Shown in pieces: positions 22,546 to 33,313 of a DNA stretch of 64,000 bases. The notes beneath the pieces were generated by a model. The model searched no databases. It saw nothing but the letters and a program-made list of their open reading frames with translations, and had not been told where the DNA came from. The stretch lies in contig OV298644.1 in NCBI GenBank assembly GCA_923172585.1, positions 1 to 64,000 on the forward strand. The letters run 5' to 3'. The stretch's first letter is position 1; every line of letters begins with the position of its first letter. The DNA comes from Haemophilus influenzae. GTDB lineage: Bacteria > Pseudomonadota > Gammaproteobacteria > Enterobacterales > Pasteurellaceae. The translations under genes were made by a program, and so were the position numbers.

Positions 22546-23942
22546 TTAATTACCTCTAAATGATAAAAAGAAAATTGTTAGTGCTAATAAATCAGCACTA
22601 CCGCCCGAACTTAAATTACGTTCAATGCAGGCGGTATCAAATTTCATTAATGCTTGTGTCAGTGCTGTTTTATCTGTCACAAGGTGTTGATCTGTAAGCA
22701 GATCCTGTGCTGTTTGCTGTATGAAATGTAATCCCGCTAAACCACCTCGATGAACCACGTTAGTGTCGGAGTTAATTGCCATTAAATTCAATAACAAAAT
22801 CAGTAAACGATGTTCCCATTCTAACTGATGGTACTCATCAAATTGTGGCAACAACGTTTGAATGAGATTAAAACCATTTTCTGCTTCGCCACGGACACCT
22901 GTTAAGCCATATTTTTGGAATAAACGCACTCCAGCCGTACTAGGCAAGTGTTCAGGATAATTTTTCAGTTCATCCGTTAAACCTTGAGTAAATTGTGCAA
23001 CAAGTGAGCAGATTAATTTAACATCAAAATCTACCGCACTTTGAACCAAACTTTTTTGTGCCAATAATCGTCCAATTGCCGTACACACTAAACCAAAAGA
23101 AAAAATAGCACCTTTGTGGGTGTTTACGCCATCAGTAACTTTAAACATTGCTTTTTCTGCTAATAAACCTAAAGGACGAATTTCAGCGAGAATTTGATTT
23201 TCAGACAAATGCGCGGTCATCATGCCTTTGAGAACAAACTGCGTAAAAAAAGGTTTTAAACTAATCGCACTTTGCTCAAAAGTATGTAGGTTCATATCTT
23301 TGTGCGAACCGTTATTGATGGCATCCACTAAACCAGGTTTTGGCGATAAGCGAGCCTCTTGTATTAATGCCAGATAAACTTGTTCACCAATATGTTCTGC
23401 GAAATCATGATTCTGTGCGAGAGATTGAATTTTATCTACAATCTCATCAATCTCGTGCTTGCGGGTTCTCGCACAGATTTTTGCATTTTCTCCGCACACT
23501 AAACAAGTTCTTGGAGAAAGATCAAAATCTGTACGACTCAGTAGATTGCCTTTAGCATTAAACACATCTAAATCCCACAAACGAGCAAGAGGAATACTTT
23601 CTTCCAATTCAATCATCAGCACTTTTAGCGTACGAGCATCTATCGGTACTACAAAATAGGCTTCATGCCCCGTTTCTAACGGACGGACTATTTCTTTTAC
23701 TGCTGTGATGTTTAACTGAGTAAAAAGTGCGGTCAGATTTTCTAGAGCTTTTGTAAAAACATAATCCAACAAAGCATTTTTTTTACTCCACCCACAGCAG
23801 TTAAAGTGATGCAAAGTAAGGTTTGTCCATATTGTGTTATAAGCTGTTGTTGTAAAATTGCACGTTCCTCTCGAGCATTAAGCAATGCTTCAAGTGAAAT
23901 TTTTGAACCCTCTGTAGAGAATGTCGTAAAAAAATGCTGCAA
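22546..23942 (-). pseudogene. citXG: CitXG fusion (citrate lyase prosthetic-group synthesis), frameshifted as read
   Basis: CitG makes triphosphoribosyl-dephospho-CoA from dephospho-CoA and ATP, and CitX attaches it to the CitD carrier. Here both are fused. The CitX half starts at a TTG (23942, reading MQHFFTTFSTEGSKISLE) and carries RLWDLDVF. The CitG half carries EARLSPKPGLVDAINNGSHKDM and THKGAIFSFGL. The frame breaks in a T8 tract at 23777-23784: GGVKKNALLDY needs nine bases. With one base restored the protein is 465 residues. As read, only an aberrant downstream start is available. Either a true slip or a sequencing error. Confidence 0.88.
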
Positions 23943-24122
23943 AATTTGACCGCTCTTTTGTATAAAAATAAATTTTCTTAACTCTTTCCATTTATATGGT
24001 GCTGGCGAAAGCTGAAAGAGCTAATCGAGTCCCTTTCAACTCTTTGGGCTCCTTTCCTGATAATCATGGGAAGACAAGAGTTAATTTTGGCTATTGAAAG
24101 TAGATCGCTTGTAATGCTGATT

Positions 24123-25625
24123 CTAGTCTTTAACTTGATACACCGTATCAATCACCGAACCATCACGATAACGAACAACAGCCACAGGTTTATTAGTAAA
24201 CTCAATTTCTTTTGGTTTACCAGTAATGCTGTAAGCACGTTCACAAAGTTGTTCAATAGTAAACAATGGAATGTCTGTTTTGCTTAAAGCTTCAATCAAA
24301 TCTGGACGTTTAGGATTTACTGCTACACCATGATCGGTAACGAGAATATCGACGTTTTCACCAGGTGTTACACAGGTAATCACGTTTTCCACCACGGTTG
24401 GAATACGACCACGAACTAATGGTGCCACAATGATTGCTACTTGTGCAGAAGCTGCGGTATCACAATGACCACCAGATGCACCGCGAATCACACCGTCAGA
24501 GCCAGTCAATACATTCACGTTAAATTTAGTGTCGATTTCTAAAGCAGAAAGAATCACCATATCTAAACGTTCAACAGATGCGCCTTTGGAACTGTAATTC
24601 GCATATTGGTTAGCGGAGACTTCAATATGATTTGGGTTACGGGCAAGTGATTCAGCTGCAACAGAATCAAAGCTTTGTACATCTAATAATTTTTTAATAA
24701 GACCAGTCTCATGTAATGCCACCATACTTGCAGTAATTCCGCCAAGTGCGAAATCTGCAGTGATATTTTCACGACGCATTTTTTCTTCTAGAAAGCGTGT
24801 AACAGCTAATGCTGCCCCCCCAGAACCAGTTTGTAATGAGAAGCCATCTTTAAAATAACCACTGGCAAAAATTACTTCTGCACATTTACGCGCAATGAGT
24901 AATTCGCGTGGATTGGTAGTCATTCGGGTTGCACCACCACCAATTTTTTTCGGGTCACCGACTGCTTCAACTTGCACGATTAAATCTACTTGATCTTGAG
25001 CTATGCTGATTGGGTAGTGCGGGTATTCAACAAATTCCTCTGTGAGCAACACAACTTTGTCAGCATATTCAGCATCGACACGCGCATAGCCTAGAGAGCC
25101 GCATTTACTTTTTCCAGTAAATCCATTGGCATTACCGAATGTGTCACAGCAAGGCACGCCTAAAAAAGCAACGTCAATTTTTAATTCGCCAGATTTTACT
25201 AAGTGAACACGTCCACCATGAGAATGAATATTTACAGGTTCATTCAATAAACCGCGAGAGATTTGCTCTGCAAGTTCACCGCGTAAACCAGAAGAATAGA
25301 TTTTGGTGACCACGCCATTTTTGATATGTTCGACAATCGGGAAGTGGCTATCAATTAAAGATGAAGATGCAAGGGTCAGATTTTTGAAACCCATTTCGGC
25401 AATTTTATTCATCACCATATTCACCACAAAATCTCCGCCCCGAAAAGCATGATGAAATGAAACAGTCATACCATCTTTTAAGCCAGAGCGTTTAATCGCT
25501 TCTTCTAGAGAGGTACAAAGTTTGCGATCTTTCGCTGTACGAGAAAGGGATTCAGATTTAGGCACCGCTTGATAGACTGAGCGATCAGCGTGATATTTTT
25601 CAATACGTTGTTCTCTTGTTGTCAT
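24123..25625 (-). CDS. citF: Citrate lyase alpha subunit (citrate CoA-transferase)
   Basis: Transfers the acyl-carrier thioester from acetate to citrate on the citrate lyase complex, the first half of citrate cleavage under anaerobic conditions. 500 residues. A glycine-rich CoA-transferase core is visible (SFHHAFRGGDFVVN, LQTGSGGAALAVTRFLEEKM, SDGVIRGASGGHCDTAASAQ). A 180-base gap separates it from citXG downstream; that gap contains no gene I recognise. Confidence 0.96.
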   Translation of the reverse strand: MTTREQRIEKYHADRSVYQAVPKSESLSRTAKDRKLCTSLEEAIKRSGLKDGMTVSFHHAFRGGDFVVNMVMNKIAEMGFKNLTLASSSLIDSHFPIVEHIKNGVVTKIYSSGLRGELAEQISRGLLNEPVNIHSHGGRVHLVKSGELKIDVAFLGVPCCDTFGNANGFTGKSKCGSLGYARVDAEYADKVVLLTEEFVEYPHYPISIAQDQVDLIVQVEAVGDPKKIGGGATRMTTNPRELLIARKCAEVIFASGYFKDGFSLQTGSGGAALAVTRFLEEKMRRENITADFALGGITASMVALHETGLIKKLLDVQSFDSVAAESLARNPNHIEVSANQYANYSSKGASVERLDMVILSALEIDTKFNVNVLTGSDGVIRGASGGHCDTAASAQVAIIVAPLVRGRIPTVVENVITCVTPGENVDILVTDHGVAVNPKRPDLIEALSKTDIPLFTIEQLCERAYSITGKPKEIEFTNKPVAVVRYRDGSVIDTVYQVKD

Positions 25626-25639
25626 CTTTTTATCTCCCT

Positions 25640-26515
25640 TTACTCTTCACGAATACCTGATTTCGCACGTTCTAATACAAGTTCTGCGCGATCAATAATC
25701 GGTGCGTCAATCATTTTACCGTTTAACGAAACAACACCAGCCCCTTGTCGTTCAGCTTCTGCTGCCGCTTCAATAATGCGTTTTGCCTGCTCCACGTCTT
25801 TTTGTGTCGGTGCAAATAAGTTGTGTAACAATTCAATTTGGCGTGGGTTGATTAAGGATTTACCGTCAAAACCAAGCTGTTTAATTAACGCAGCCTCTTT
25901 TAAGAAGCCTTCTTCATTGTTCACGTTAGAATATACGGTATCAAAAGCCTGAATGCCAGCCGCACGTGCCGCTTGTAAAATAGAACAACGAGCAAAAAGC
26001 AGTTCAATCCCCTCTGGTGAACGCTCGGTTTTTAAGTTACGTACGTAATCCTCTGCACCCAATGCGATACCAATTAAACGTTTAGAAGCGAAAGCGATTT
26101 GGTTGGCTTGAGTGATACCTAATGGCGATTCGATGGCGGCTAGCATTTTAGTCGAACCTGCTTCTCGACCGCAAGCTTTCTCAATCTCAGTAATGGCGTG
26201 ATCCATATCCAACACATCTTGCACGCTTTCAGTTTTTGGCATACGTACCACATCCACACCCGCACGCACTACCGAATTCAAATCCAATAAACCAAATTCA
26301 GAATCTAGCGGATTAACACGAACTACGGTCTCAATTTCTTTATAAAGCGGATGTTGAAGTGCATGAGCGACTAATAAACGAGCAGAATCTTTTTCTTTGA
26401 GAGCAACCGCATCTTCTAAGTCAAACATAATGGAATCTGGTTTATAAATAAAGCTATTACTTAACATGGCGGCATTTGAGCCCGGCACAAATAACATACT
26501 TCTTCTTAATTTCAT
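25640..26515 (-). CDS. citE: Citrate lyase beta subunit (citryl-CoA lyase)
   Basis: Cleaves citryl-thioester to oxaloacetate and acetyl-thioester; HpcH/HpaI-like TIM barrel, 291 residues. Motifs: [12 protein letters not shown] at the N-terminus, [12 protein letters not shown] near residues 32-43 with the Mg ligand Asp, and GAEDYVRNL near residue 156. The ATG overlaps the citD stop by four bases. Confidence 0.96.
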   Translation of the reverse strand: MKLRRSMLFVPGSNAAMLSNSFIYKPDSIMFDLEDAVALKEKDSARLLVAHALQHPLYKEIETVVRVNPLDSEFGLLDLNSVVRAGVDVVRMPKTESVQDVLDMDHAITEIEKACGREAGSTKMLAAIESPLGITQANQIAFASKRLIGIALGAEDYVRNLKTERSPEGIELLFARCSILQAARAAGIQAFDTVYSNVNNEEGFLKEAALIKQLGFDGKSLINPRQIELLHNLFAPTQKDVEQAKRIIEAAAEAERQGAGVVSLNGKMIDAPIIDRAELVLERAKSGIREE

Positions 26516-26799
26516 AGCACAGCCTCCCAGTTAATCGTTTCATCAGTTGCACGCATTGCAGCAGCTTTTACTCGAGCTTGTAACACGCAATCTAACGCCC
26601 CTTTGTCTTCTACAATGACTTGTGCTGCTGTAATGCCTAGTTTTGCTAATACTTCACGAACTGTCGCTTCAATTTGTTCACCAAATTGTTTTGCTACTGA
26701 GCTATTGATTTCAATATCGAGTGAATCAAAAGGTTGAACCCGTACTTGAACATCACTGGATTCCAGTGTCCCTGCAACGGCTACTTTTGTTATTTTCAT
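26512..26799 (-). CDS. citD: Citrate lyase gamma subunit (acyl carrier protein)
   Basis: Carries the phosphoribosyl-dephospho-CoA group on a serine in [13 protein letters not shown] (Ser14 by family position). 95 residues, normal length. It lies between citC and citE in the usual citCDEF order, with a four-base overlap with citE. Confidence 0.95.
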   Translation of the reverse strand: MKITKVAVAGTLESSDVQVRVQPFDSLDIEINSSVAKQFGEQIEATVREVLAKLGITAAQVIVEDKGALDCVLQARVKAAAMRATDETINWEAVL

Positions 26800-26836
26800 A
26801 GATTTTCCTTCCGTATATTGATGAATAAAAATGTAT

Positions 26837-27844
26837 TTAAAAACGACCGCACTTTTGTAAATAATTTAACGTAGTCATAGGCACAAACTCTGCGAGTTGA
26901 GCCCAATTTTTTTCAGCCAAATGCTTTCGTACTGTAGAAGCAGAAATAATGTGGTTGCTTGCTGTTTTTCTAGGTATCTCGATAACATTTATTTTTGGTG
27001 CATTCATTTCGGCATCCATTAACCAATAATGCATTTGGCGATTATATTCGGCAGTGACGGGACAATTTAGCTCAGTACCAACAAAGCGATGTGTTATTCC
27101 CAAAGCTTGAGCAATATGTAAACGGAATAACTTCAGATCAATCTCAAAATAACTTTCATCTGTAATTAATTGATCTTTTAGGAAATAATTTGGAAATGTT
27201 GCACGAGAAATAATATAGTCAGAGCCAGAATGAAGAGTGATATTGGATAAATCGAAAATACCTTGTTTAATCATTTCAAATCGTTCAGTGTAAGAAAATT
27301 GCGATGCGTCTTCACCGACAATAAATAAATGCAGATGATCACATTGTTGTAATGCTTGCTCAATTAAATAACGATGACCTAAGGTAAATGGATTCGCGTT
27401 CATTACAATCGAGCCAATTCGATTACCATCCACACGCATTTTCTCCCATAATGAGCATTGTTTTTGTAAACGCGTAGCACTATTTTCTAACAATACTACA
27501 TAAGGATTGGCATCAGAGATGATATAAAAACCACAAGATTTGAACAACGTTGCATATTCGGGTTTTGTATAAATAAAAAGGTGTGGGCGTTTTAGCGTGT
27601 AAGCTAAATCAACCAATTCAGTAATTAATTGCAAGGCAACACCGCTACCACGCAAAGACTCATCAATCGCAACACATTTTATGATATTGCCTGCTAAACC
27701 GCCACAGACAACGATTTGTTCGTTATCATTATAACCAACAACAAAATACTCGATTTGTTCATCTAATTTAAGCGCATTTTGATGTAAAAATGTCTGAATG
27801 AGAGAAAGTTTTTTTTGTTCAGTAGAAATTCGCTCAAATTGCAT
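26837..27844 (-). CDS. citC: [Citrate (pro-3S)-lyase] ligase
   Basis: Acetylates the thiol of the CitD prosthetic group using acetate and ATP, which switches citrate lyase on. 335 residues. An N-terminal GNAT-like domain ([18 protein letters not shown]) is followed by a nucleotidyltransferase domain with [18 protein letters not shown] near residue 157 and a C-terminal [10 protein letters not shown]. It is the first gene of the operon; the 250 bases upstream have no ORF and should hold the promoter, but I see no CitB-type site I could defend. Confidence 0.95.
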   Translation of the reverse strand: MQFERISTEQKKLSLIQTFLHQNALKLDEQIEYFVVGYNDNEQIVVCGGLAGNIIKCVAIDESLRGSGVALQLITELVDLAYTLKRPHLFIYTKPEYATLFKSCGFYIISDANPYVVLLENSATRLQKQCSLWEKMRVDGNRIGSIVMNANPFTLGHRYLIEQALQQCDHLHLFIVGEDASQFSYTERFEMIKQGIFDLSNITLHSGSDYIISRATFPNYFLKDQLITDESYFEIDLKLFRLHIAQALGITHRFVGTELNCPVTAEYNRQMHYWLMDAEMNAPKINVIEIPRKTASNHIISASTVRKHLAEKNWAQLAEFVPMTTLNYLQKCGRF

Positions 27845-28038
27845 CGACTCTCCAAAAAAGAAGAAAACATAACATCACTACCAAGTTAGTAGTATAGAGC
27901 TATTATAAGCGATGAGCAAATTACGATACAAGATAAGCTCATATTTTTCCCAACTTTATAATCTAATATTATCTTCACACTGCATTATACATTGAATAAT
28001 TTATAGGCAATATTGGCGGTTATTCTGAGTTGTAAAAA

Positions 28039-28076
28039 TAAACCGCACTTTTGTAAGAAGCAAAAAGTGCGGTTTA
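28039..28076 (-). terminator. Inverted uptake-sequence pair after lipA
   Basis: AAACCGCACTTTT-(9)-AAAAAGTGCGGTTT, a strong stem just downstream of lipA and followed on that strand by T-rich sequence. Confidence 0.8.
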
Positions 28077-28094
28077 ATTTAGCGCAATTTTAAA

Positions 28095-29057
28095 TTATTT
28101 CACTAATCCGCCGCTAGCTTGTAAATCAGCGTGATAAGAAGAACGAACAAATGGCCCACAAGCCGCATGTTCAAAGCCCATTTCATTGGCTTTATCACGG
28201 AATTCATCAAATTCAGTTGGCGGCACATAACGGGCAACAGGCAAATGATGGCGGCTAGGTTGAAGATATTGACCCAACGTGAGCATAGTCACACCGTTAT
28301 CACGTAAATCTTGCATCACTTGCAAAATTTCCTCGTTGGTTTCGCCTAACCCAACCATTAAACCAGATTTGGTTGGGATATTTGGGAATATTTCTTTGAA
28401 TTCACGCAATAATTTAAGTGACCATTCGTAATCCGCACCTGGACGAATTTCTTTATATAAGCGCGGTACGTTTTCTAAATTATGGTTAAAGACATCTGGC
28501 GGATTATCTTTTAATTTCTCTAAAGCCTGTGTAATGCGACCACGAAAATCAGGCACTAAAATTTCAATCTTAATGTTAGGATTAAGCTCGCGCACAGCTT
28601 TTACACATTCAGAAAAATGACCAGCACCACGATCAGGCAAGTCATCACGATCCACCGATGTGATTACCACATATTTAAGTTTCATATCTTGAATCGTTTC
28701 TGCCAATTTTTGTGGCTCTTCAGGATCAGGCGGTAATGGTTTACCGTGAGCCACATCACAGAATGGGCAACGGCGCGTGCAAATTGCACCTAAAATCATA
28801 AAAGTGGCTGTGCCATGATTAAAACATTCGTGTAAATTTGGACAAGATGCTTCCTCACAAACAGAATGTAATCCGTGACGGCGCATTCCATTTTTAATGC
28901 TTTCAATTTTAGCTGAACTTGCTGGAAGTTTAATTTTCATCCATTCTGGTTTTTTTAATAACTCTTGATTAGGATCGATATTTTTTACGGGAATAATTGA
29001 GGTTTTTGCCGCATCGCGATATTTTACACCGCGTTCCATTTTGAAAGGCGTAGACAT
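28095..29057 (-). CDS. lipA: Lipoyl synthase
   Basis: Radical-SAM enzyme that inserts two sulfurs into octanoyl groups on lipoyl domains. 320 residues. The auxiliary cluster motif is [12 protein letters not shown] near residues 68-79, and the radical-SAM motif is [10 protein letters not shown] near residues 94-103. The C-terminal [11 protein letters not shown] (Ser ligand of the auxiliary cluster) is intact. It lies downstream of lipB but separated by a hairpin. Confidence 0.97.
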   Translation of the reverse strand: MSTPFKMERGVKYRDAAKTSIIPVKNIDPNQELLKKPEWMKIKLPASSAKIESIKNGMRRHGLHSVCEEASCPNLHECFNHGTATFMILGAICTRRCPFCDVAHGKPLPPDPEEPQKLAETIQDMKLKYVVITSVDRDDLPDRGAGHFSECVKAVRELNPNIKIEILVPDFRGRITQALEKLKDNPPDVFNHNLENVPRLYKEIRPGADYEWSLKLLREFKEIFPNIPTKSGLMVGLGETNEEILQVMQDLRDNGVTMLTLGQYLQPSRHHLPVARYVPPTEFDEFRDKANEMGFEHAACGPFVRSSYHADLQASGGLVK

Positions 29058-29073
29058 AGTATTTTCCTAAATA

Positions 29074-29096
29074 AAAATGCCCAAATTGGGCATTTA
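29074..29096 (-). terminator. Terminator-like hairpin between lipB and lipA
   Basis: AAATGCCCAA-ATTGGGCATTT, followed on the minus strand by TTATTT. It lies in the 53-base gap and could attenuate read-through into lipA. Confidence 0.65.
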
Positions 29097-29110
29097 GTTT
29101 TTATAAAATG

Positions 29111-29749
29111 TTATAAAGTTGTTATATTATAGCCTAAAAGATCGGCGAAGTGTTTAATTAATTTTGCTGAAACATTATCGCAATCAGCTTCATCTTGATT
29201 AACAAAATCCGCTAACTGACACATTTCAAGCCCTGCATAACCACAAGGATTAATATAATGGAAAGGATTAAGATCCATATTAATATTCAATGCCAACCCG
29301 TGAAAAGAGCAACCACGACGAATACGTAATCCAAGAGAACAAATCTTTTTTCCATCCACATAAACACCTGGCGCATCAGGCTTTGGATAGCTTTCAATGC
29401 CATATTCAGCCAAAGTTTTAACCACCGTTTGTTCAAGTGCGGTAACTAATTGACGTACATTTAAATTTTTATGGCGTTTAATGTCAATAAGCACATACAT
29501 CACTTGCTGACCGGGTGCGTGATAGGTAATTTGCCCACCACGATCCGATTGCACCACAGGGATTTCACTACGTTGTAAAAGATGCTCTGGTTTACCTGCT
29601 TGCCCTTGTGTAAAAACAGGATAATGTTGTACTAACCAAATTTCGTCTTGCGTTTCAGCATTTCGAGTATCAGTAAAATCCTGCATTTTGTGCCAAATTT
29701 CTTGATAATCTTGCAATCCTAACTGACGAACGATAAGGGAATTGTTCAT
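29111..29749 (-). CDS. lipB: Octanoyl-[acyl-carrier-protein]:protein octanoyltransferase
   Basis: Moves octanoate from ACP onto lipoyl domains ahead of LipA. 212 residues. The signature [23 protein letters not shown] lies near residues 68-90 and the acyl-enzyme Cys is in [13 protein letters not shown] near 169. It begins one base after ybeD. Confidence 0.96.
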
Positions 29750-29750
29750 A

Positions 29751-30029
29751 CTAAATAACCATTTTCACGCCTTCAACTTTAGCCAGTTCTTTATAGAGTG
29801 TTTCTACCTGATCAAAGTTTTCAGCAATAATATCAATTGAAACTGAATTATAAGTGCCTTTACTACTGCGCTTTTCTTTTGGAATATAATCGCCTTTAAT
29901 ATATTTTTGCACCACTTGTATAAGATCTTGTGCTAACCCTTCTCGATTAATTCCCGCAACTTTAAAAGTCATTTTTGCTGGAAATTCCATTAATTCCTTG
30001 AGTTTTGCATAATCGTTTTCTATTGTCAT
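29751..30029 (-). CDS. ybeD: YbeD family (DUF493) protein
   Basis: Small ACT-like alpha/beta protein of unknown biochemical role, 92 residues. [17 protein letters not shown] at the N-terminus and [12 protein letters not shown] in the middle are family typical. In gammaproteobacteria it is nearly always found between dacA and lipB, as here, so a regulatory link to lipoylation has been proposed, but that is inference. Confidence 0.92.
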
Positions 30030-30084
30030 TTTCTTTCCTAAAAATAAAATAAATCAAAAAGTGCGGTCAATTTTCAAATTCTTT

Positions 30085-31266
30085 TTATGAGAATAACCCT
30101 TTCACAGTCAATACTAACCAATCCCATAGTTTACCAAAAATACCCGCTTCTCCCACATCATTCATCACTTGTAAATTGGCACTTGCAATATCCTTACCAT
30201 CCAGTTGATAAACCACTTTACCAATCACTTGACCTTTTACTAATGGTGCTTGTAAATTTTTATCTGCTAATTCATAACGAGCTTTAACCTCACTTTGTTT
30301 ACCTTTAGGGATCGTAATAAAGTGATCCATTAAAGCACCAAGTTTTACTGAATTTTTATCGCCATAATAAACCCTTTGTTCTGAAATTTCTTTACCAGCC
30401 TCTAAAGTTTTAAATGTTTCGAAATTAGCAAAACCCCATTGTAAAAGTTTCTTACTTTCTACTTCACGACCTTTGTAAGTTGGCACACCCATTACTACAG
30501 AAATTAAACGCATATTGTTTGATGTAGTCGCTGAAGCGACTAAGTTATATCCTGCTTGGCTAGTATGCCCTGTCTTCATTCCATCAACATTGATAGTTTT
30601 ATCCCATAATAGTCCATTACGGTTAGCTTGTTTGATTTTATTAAATGTAAAGTTTTTTTCGGAGTAAATTTTATATTCTTCAGGTAAATCACGAATAATA
30701 TGCGCACCAATAATTGCCATATCACGCGCGGAAGAATATTGATTTGGATCGTCTAAACCATGGGGCGTGGTGAAATTTGTATTTTTCAAACCAAATTGTT
30801 GAACATATTTATTCATTGTTTCTACAAAGTTCGGTACATTGCCAGAAATATGTTCAGCTAATGCAACAGTCGCATCATTACCAGAAACAACAATCACACC
30901 TCGATTTAAGTCTGCTACAGATACTTGTGTATTTAAATCTAAAAACATTTTTGATGAATCAGGGAAATTACGCCCCCACGCACTTTCACCAATGGTAACC
31001 ATATCGGTATTATGGATTTTGCCTTGTTTTAATGCGACACCAACTACATAACTTGTCATCATTTTAGTCAGTGATGCTGGATATTGACGTTGATCTGGAT
31101 TAAGTGCGGTCAAAATTGCACCTGAATTATAATCCATCAATACATACGTTTGAGCCGTAATTTGTGGTGGAGTTACGCCAAACTGCATATCCTCTGCAGA
31201 TACCGAAAAAGCACTAAGTGCCACAAAACTTGATAAAAATGCGATTTTTGTTGTTCTTTTCAACAT
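30085..31266 (-). CDS. dacA: D-alanyl-D-alanine carboxypeptidase (PBP5/6-type)
   Basis: Trims pentapeptide side chains of peptidoglycan in the periplasm. 393 residues. Signal peptide MLKRTTKIAFLSSFVALSAF with cleavage near SAE. Catalytic SxxK is ASLTKMM near residues 65-71, SGN is VSGNDA near 127, and KTG is GMKTGHTSQ near 230. The C-terminal amphipathic helix (GIFGKLWDWLVLTVKGLF) anchors it to the membrane. Last gene of the elongation cluster. Confidence 0.96.
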   Translation of the reverse strand: MLKRTTKIAFLSSFVALSAFSVSAEDMQFGVTPPQITAQTYVLMDYNSGAILTALNPDQRQYPASLTKMMTSYVVGVALKQGKIHNTDMVTIGESAWGRNFPDSSKMFLDLNTQVSVADLNRGVIVVSGNDATVALAEHISGNVPNFVETMNKYVQQFGLKNTNFTTPHGLDDPNQYSSARDMAIIGAHIIRDLPEEYKIYSEKNFTFNKIKQANRNGLLWDKTINVDGMKTGHTSQAGYNLVASATTSNNMRLISVVMGVPTYKGREVESKKLLQWGFANFETFKTLEAGKEISEQRVYYGDKNSVKLGALMDHFITIPKGKQSEVKARYELADKNLQAPLVKGQVIGKVVYQLDGKDIASANLQVMNDVGEAGIFGKLWDWLVLTVKGLFS

Positions 31267-31281
31267 AGTGTGTTCCTACAA

Positions 31282-32145
31282 TTAATTTTTATACGTATAA
31301 ACAATTAATGGCTTATTATTTGCCATTTTTTGTAATTTGGTTCTCACTTGTGCCATTTTTGTTTTGTCATCAAAAGGCCCAATATAAATTTCATATTTAT
31401 TTCCTGAGCGATTTACTTCAGTCTGAATATTCGCTAACGCAAGTTGCATAATTAATTTATTTGCTTGGCTACGAGAGGTTAATTCAAGCATTTTCAAACG
31501 GTAAAATTCGGTTCCTTTTAGAGCATTTATTGACTTAGATGCGTTATCAAAAAGTGTGTTAGATTTTAATACTAAACGATCGGCAGCTTCCTGAGTTTTT
31601 GCTTGTTTAGCCAGTGTTTTTGTGGCTGCGCCTGATAAATTCCCATTTTTAGCAACATGCAACGCCTCAATTCTTACCAGCCCTATGCCGCGGGAAATTA
31701 AGCCAATTTCTTTTGCCGCAGCGTGTGAAAGATCAATTAAACGTTTATCACTAAAAGGCCCACGATCATTAATACGTACGATAACTTTACGATTGTTATG
31801 TAAATTTGTCACTAAAGCATAAGAATTTATTGGCAATGTTTTATGTGCTGCAGTAAATTGTTTTGAGTTATAAACATCGCCACTTGCTGTTTTGCGCCCA
31901 TCAAATTTAAGATGATAATAACTTGCTAAACCTTCTTTAATATAAGATTTGGCTTCATTCCCACTTTTAGTGGTATAAGTTTGCCCTTTTACTGAATAAG
32001 TCCTTGGCGCAGGCATTTGAGTTGCGATAGAAAGATTATCCCCTCGAATACCATACATTTTTTGCGTATCAGCCTGCGCAGGAAAAGCTACGCTTATCAT
32101 AAATAGCAAAAGTGCGGTCAAATTTAACCCAGTTTTTAATTTCAT
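31282..32145 (-). CDS. rlpA: Septal ring lytic transglycosylase RlpA family
   Basis: Peptidoglycan-acting protein that in Pseudomonas cleaves glycan strands lacking stem peptides. 287 residues. Signal peptide MKLKTGLNLTALLLFMISVAFPAQA (no lipobox Cys seen). The double-psi beta-barrel has ASYYHLKFDGRKTASGDVYN and RINDRGPFSDKRLIDLSHAAA. A C-terminal SPOR domain (FYRLKMLELTSRSQANKL to the end) binds denuded septal peptidoglycan. Confidence 0.92.
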   Translation of the reverse strand: MKLKTGLNLTALLLFMISVAFPAQADTQKMYGIRGDNLSIATQMPAPRTYSVKGQTYTTKSGNEAKSYIKEGLASYYHLKFDGRKTASGDVYNSKQFTAAHKTLPINSYALVTNLHNNRKVIVRINDRGPFSDKRLIDLSHAAAKEIGLISRGIGLVRIEALHVAKNGNLSGAATKTLAKQAKTQEAADRLVLKSNTLFDNASKSINALKGTEFYRLKMLELTSRSQANKLIMQLALANIQTEVNRSGNKYEIYIGPFDDKTKMAQVRTKLQKMANNKPLIVYTYKN

Positions 32146-32159
32146 AAAATATTAACGCT

Positions 32160-32196
32160 TTTCATTTATTCTTTCTTTAAGAAAGAAAAAAATGAA
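32160..32196 (-). terminator. Hairpin between rodA and rlpA
   Basis: TTCATTT-TTCTTTCTT paired with AAGAAAGAA-AAATGAA, a long A/T-rich stem filling the intergenic gap. Weak stability per base; it may be a partial terminator or an mRNA 3' end. Confidence 0.4.
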
Positions 32197-32197
32197 A

Positions 32198-33313
32198 TTA
32201 GCTCCTTTTCATAAATTGACTTTTATGCGTATGAATAGACATCAGTAAACCAAAACTTGCCATAATCGCAACATAAGAGGTACCACCATAACTAAATAAA
32301 GGTAATGGCACACCCACAACAGGCAAAATTCCGCTTACCATTCCAATATTCACAAATACATAAACAAAGAAAATTAATGTTGTTGCACCAGCAAGAATAC
32401 GCCCAAAAGAAGTTTGAGCATTTACGGCAATCATTAAACCTCGCACAATAATAAACAAGTAAATCGCCATTAAAATCAAAAAACCAATCATTCCGTGCTC
32501 TTCACCCATTACCGCAAAAATAAAATCTGTATGAGGTTCGGGCAAAAATTCTAATTGTGATTGAGTCCCCTGCATCCAGCCTTTTCCGCTTAATCCACCA
32601 GAACCAATCGCAATCTTTGATTGTAAAATATGATAGCCAGCACCGAGAGGATCTTTTTCTGGGTCCAATAATGTGAGAACGCGAGTGCGTTGATAATCGT
32701 GCATTAGATATAACCACATGATCGGAATAAATCCAGCTAAGCCAATCACTGCCGCTAAAATAAGCCACCAGCTCATTCCTGCTAAAAACACGACAAATAA
32801 ACCTGACGCACTGACCAAAATTGATGTGCCCAAATCAGGCTGAATCGCCACAAGCAATGTTGGCAGTAGAATCATTGCAATCGCTATAAATGTTTCACTT
32901 AATTTAGGTGGAAGCGGGCGATTACCTAAATACACCGCCACCATTAATGGCACAGCAAGTTTTACAATTTCAGAGGGTTGAAAACGAATAAATCCAAGAT
33001 CAAGCCAACGCTGCGCACCTTTACTTGTCGTACCAATAACATCTACCAAGATCAATAACACAAAACCAATTAAATAAAGATAAGGTGCGATGCGTTGGTA
33101 AAATCTTGGTGGAAATTGAGCCATTAACAGCATAACAATAAATCCAAGTAAGACCTGAATAATTCGGCTATTAAACATCGTTTCACTGGCACCTGATGCA
33201 CTATATAACACCAGCATACCATAAGCAGTTATTGCAAGAAGTCCGATAAACAGCCAAAAATCAATATGCAAACGTTGCCAAACACGCAACCAAAAAGGGA
33301 TTTTATCTTCCAT
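32198..33313 (-). CDS. rodA: Peptidoglycan glycosyltransferase RodA (SEDS family)
   Basis: Polymerises lipid II into glycan strands in the elongasome together with PBP2. 371 residues, about ten membrane helices. SEDS features: [20 protein letters not shown] near residue 161 (catalytic Asp region), [18 protein letters not shown] near 255, and [18 protein letters not shown] near 331. It directly abuts mrdA. Confidence 0.97.
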
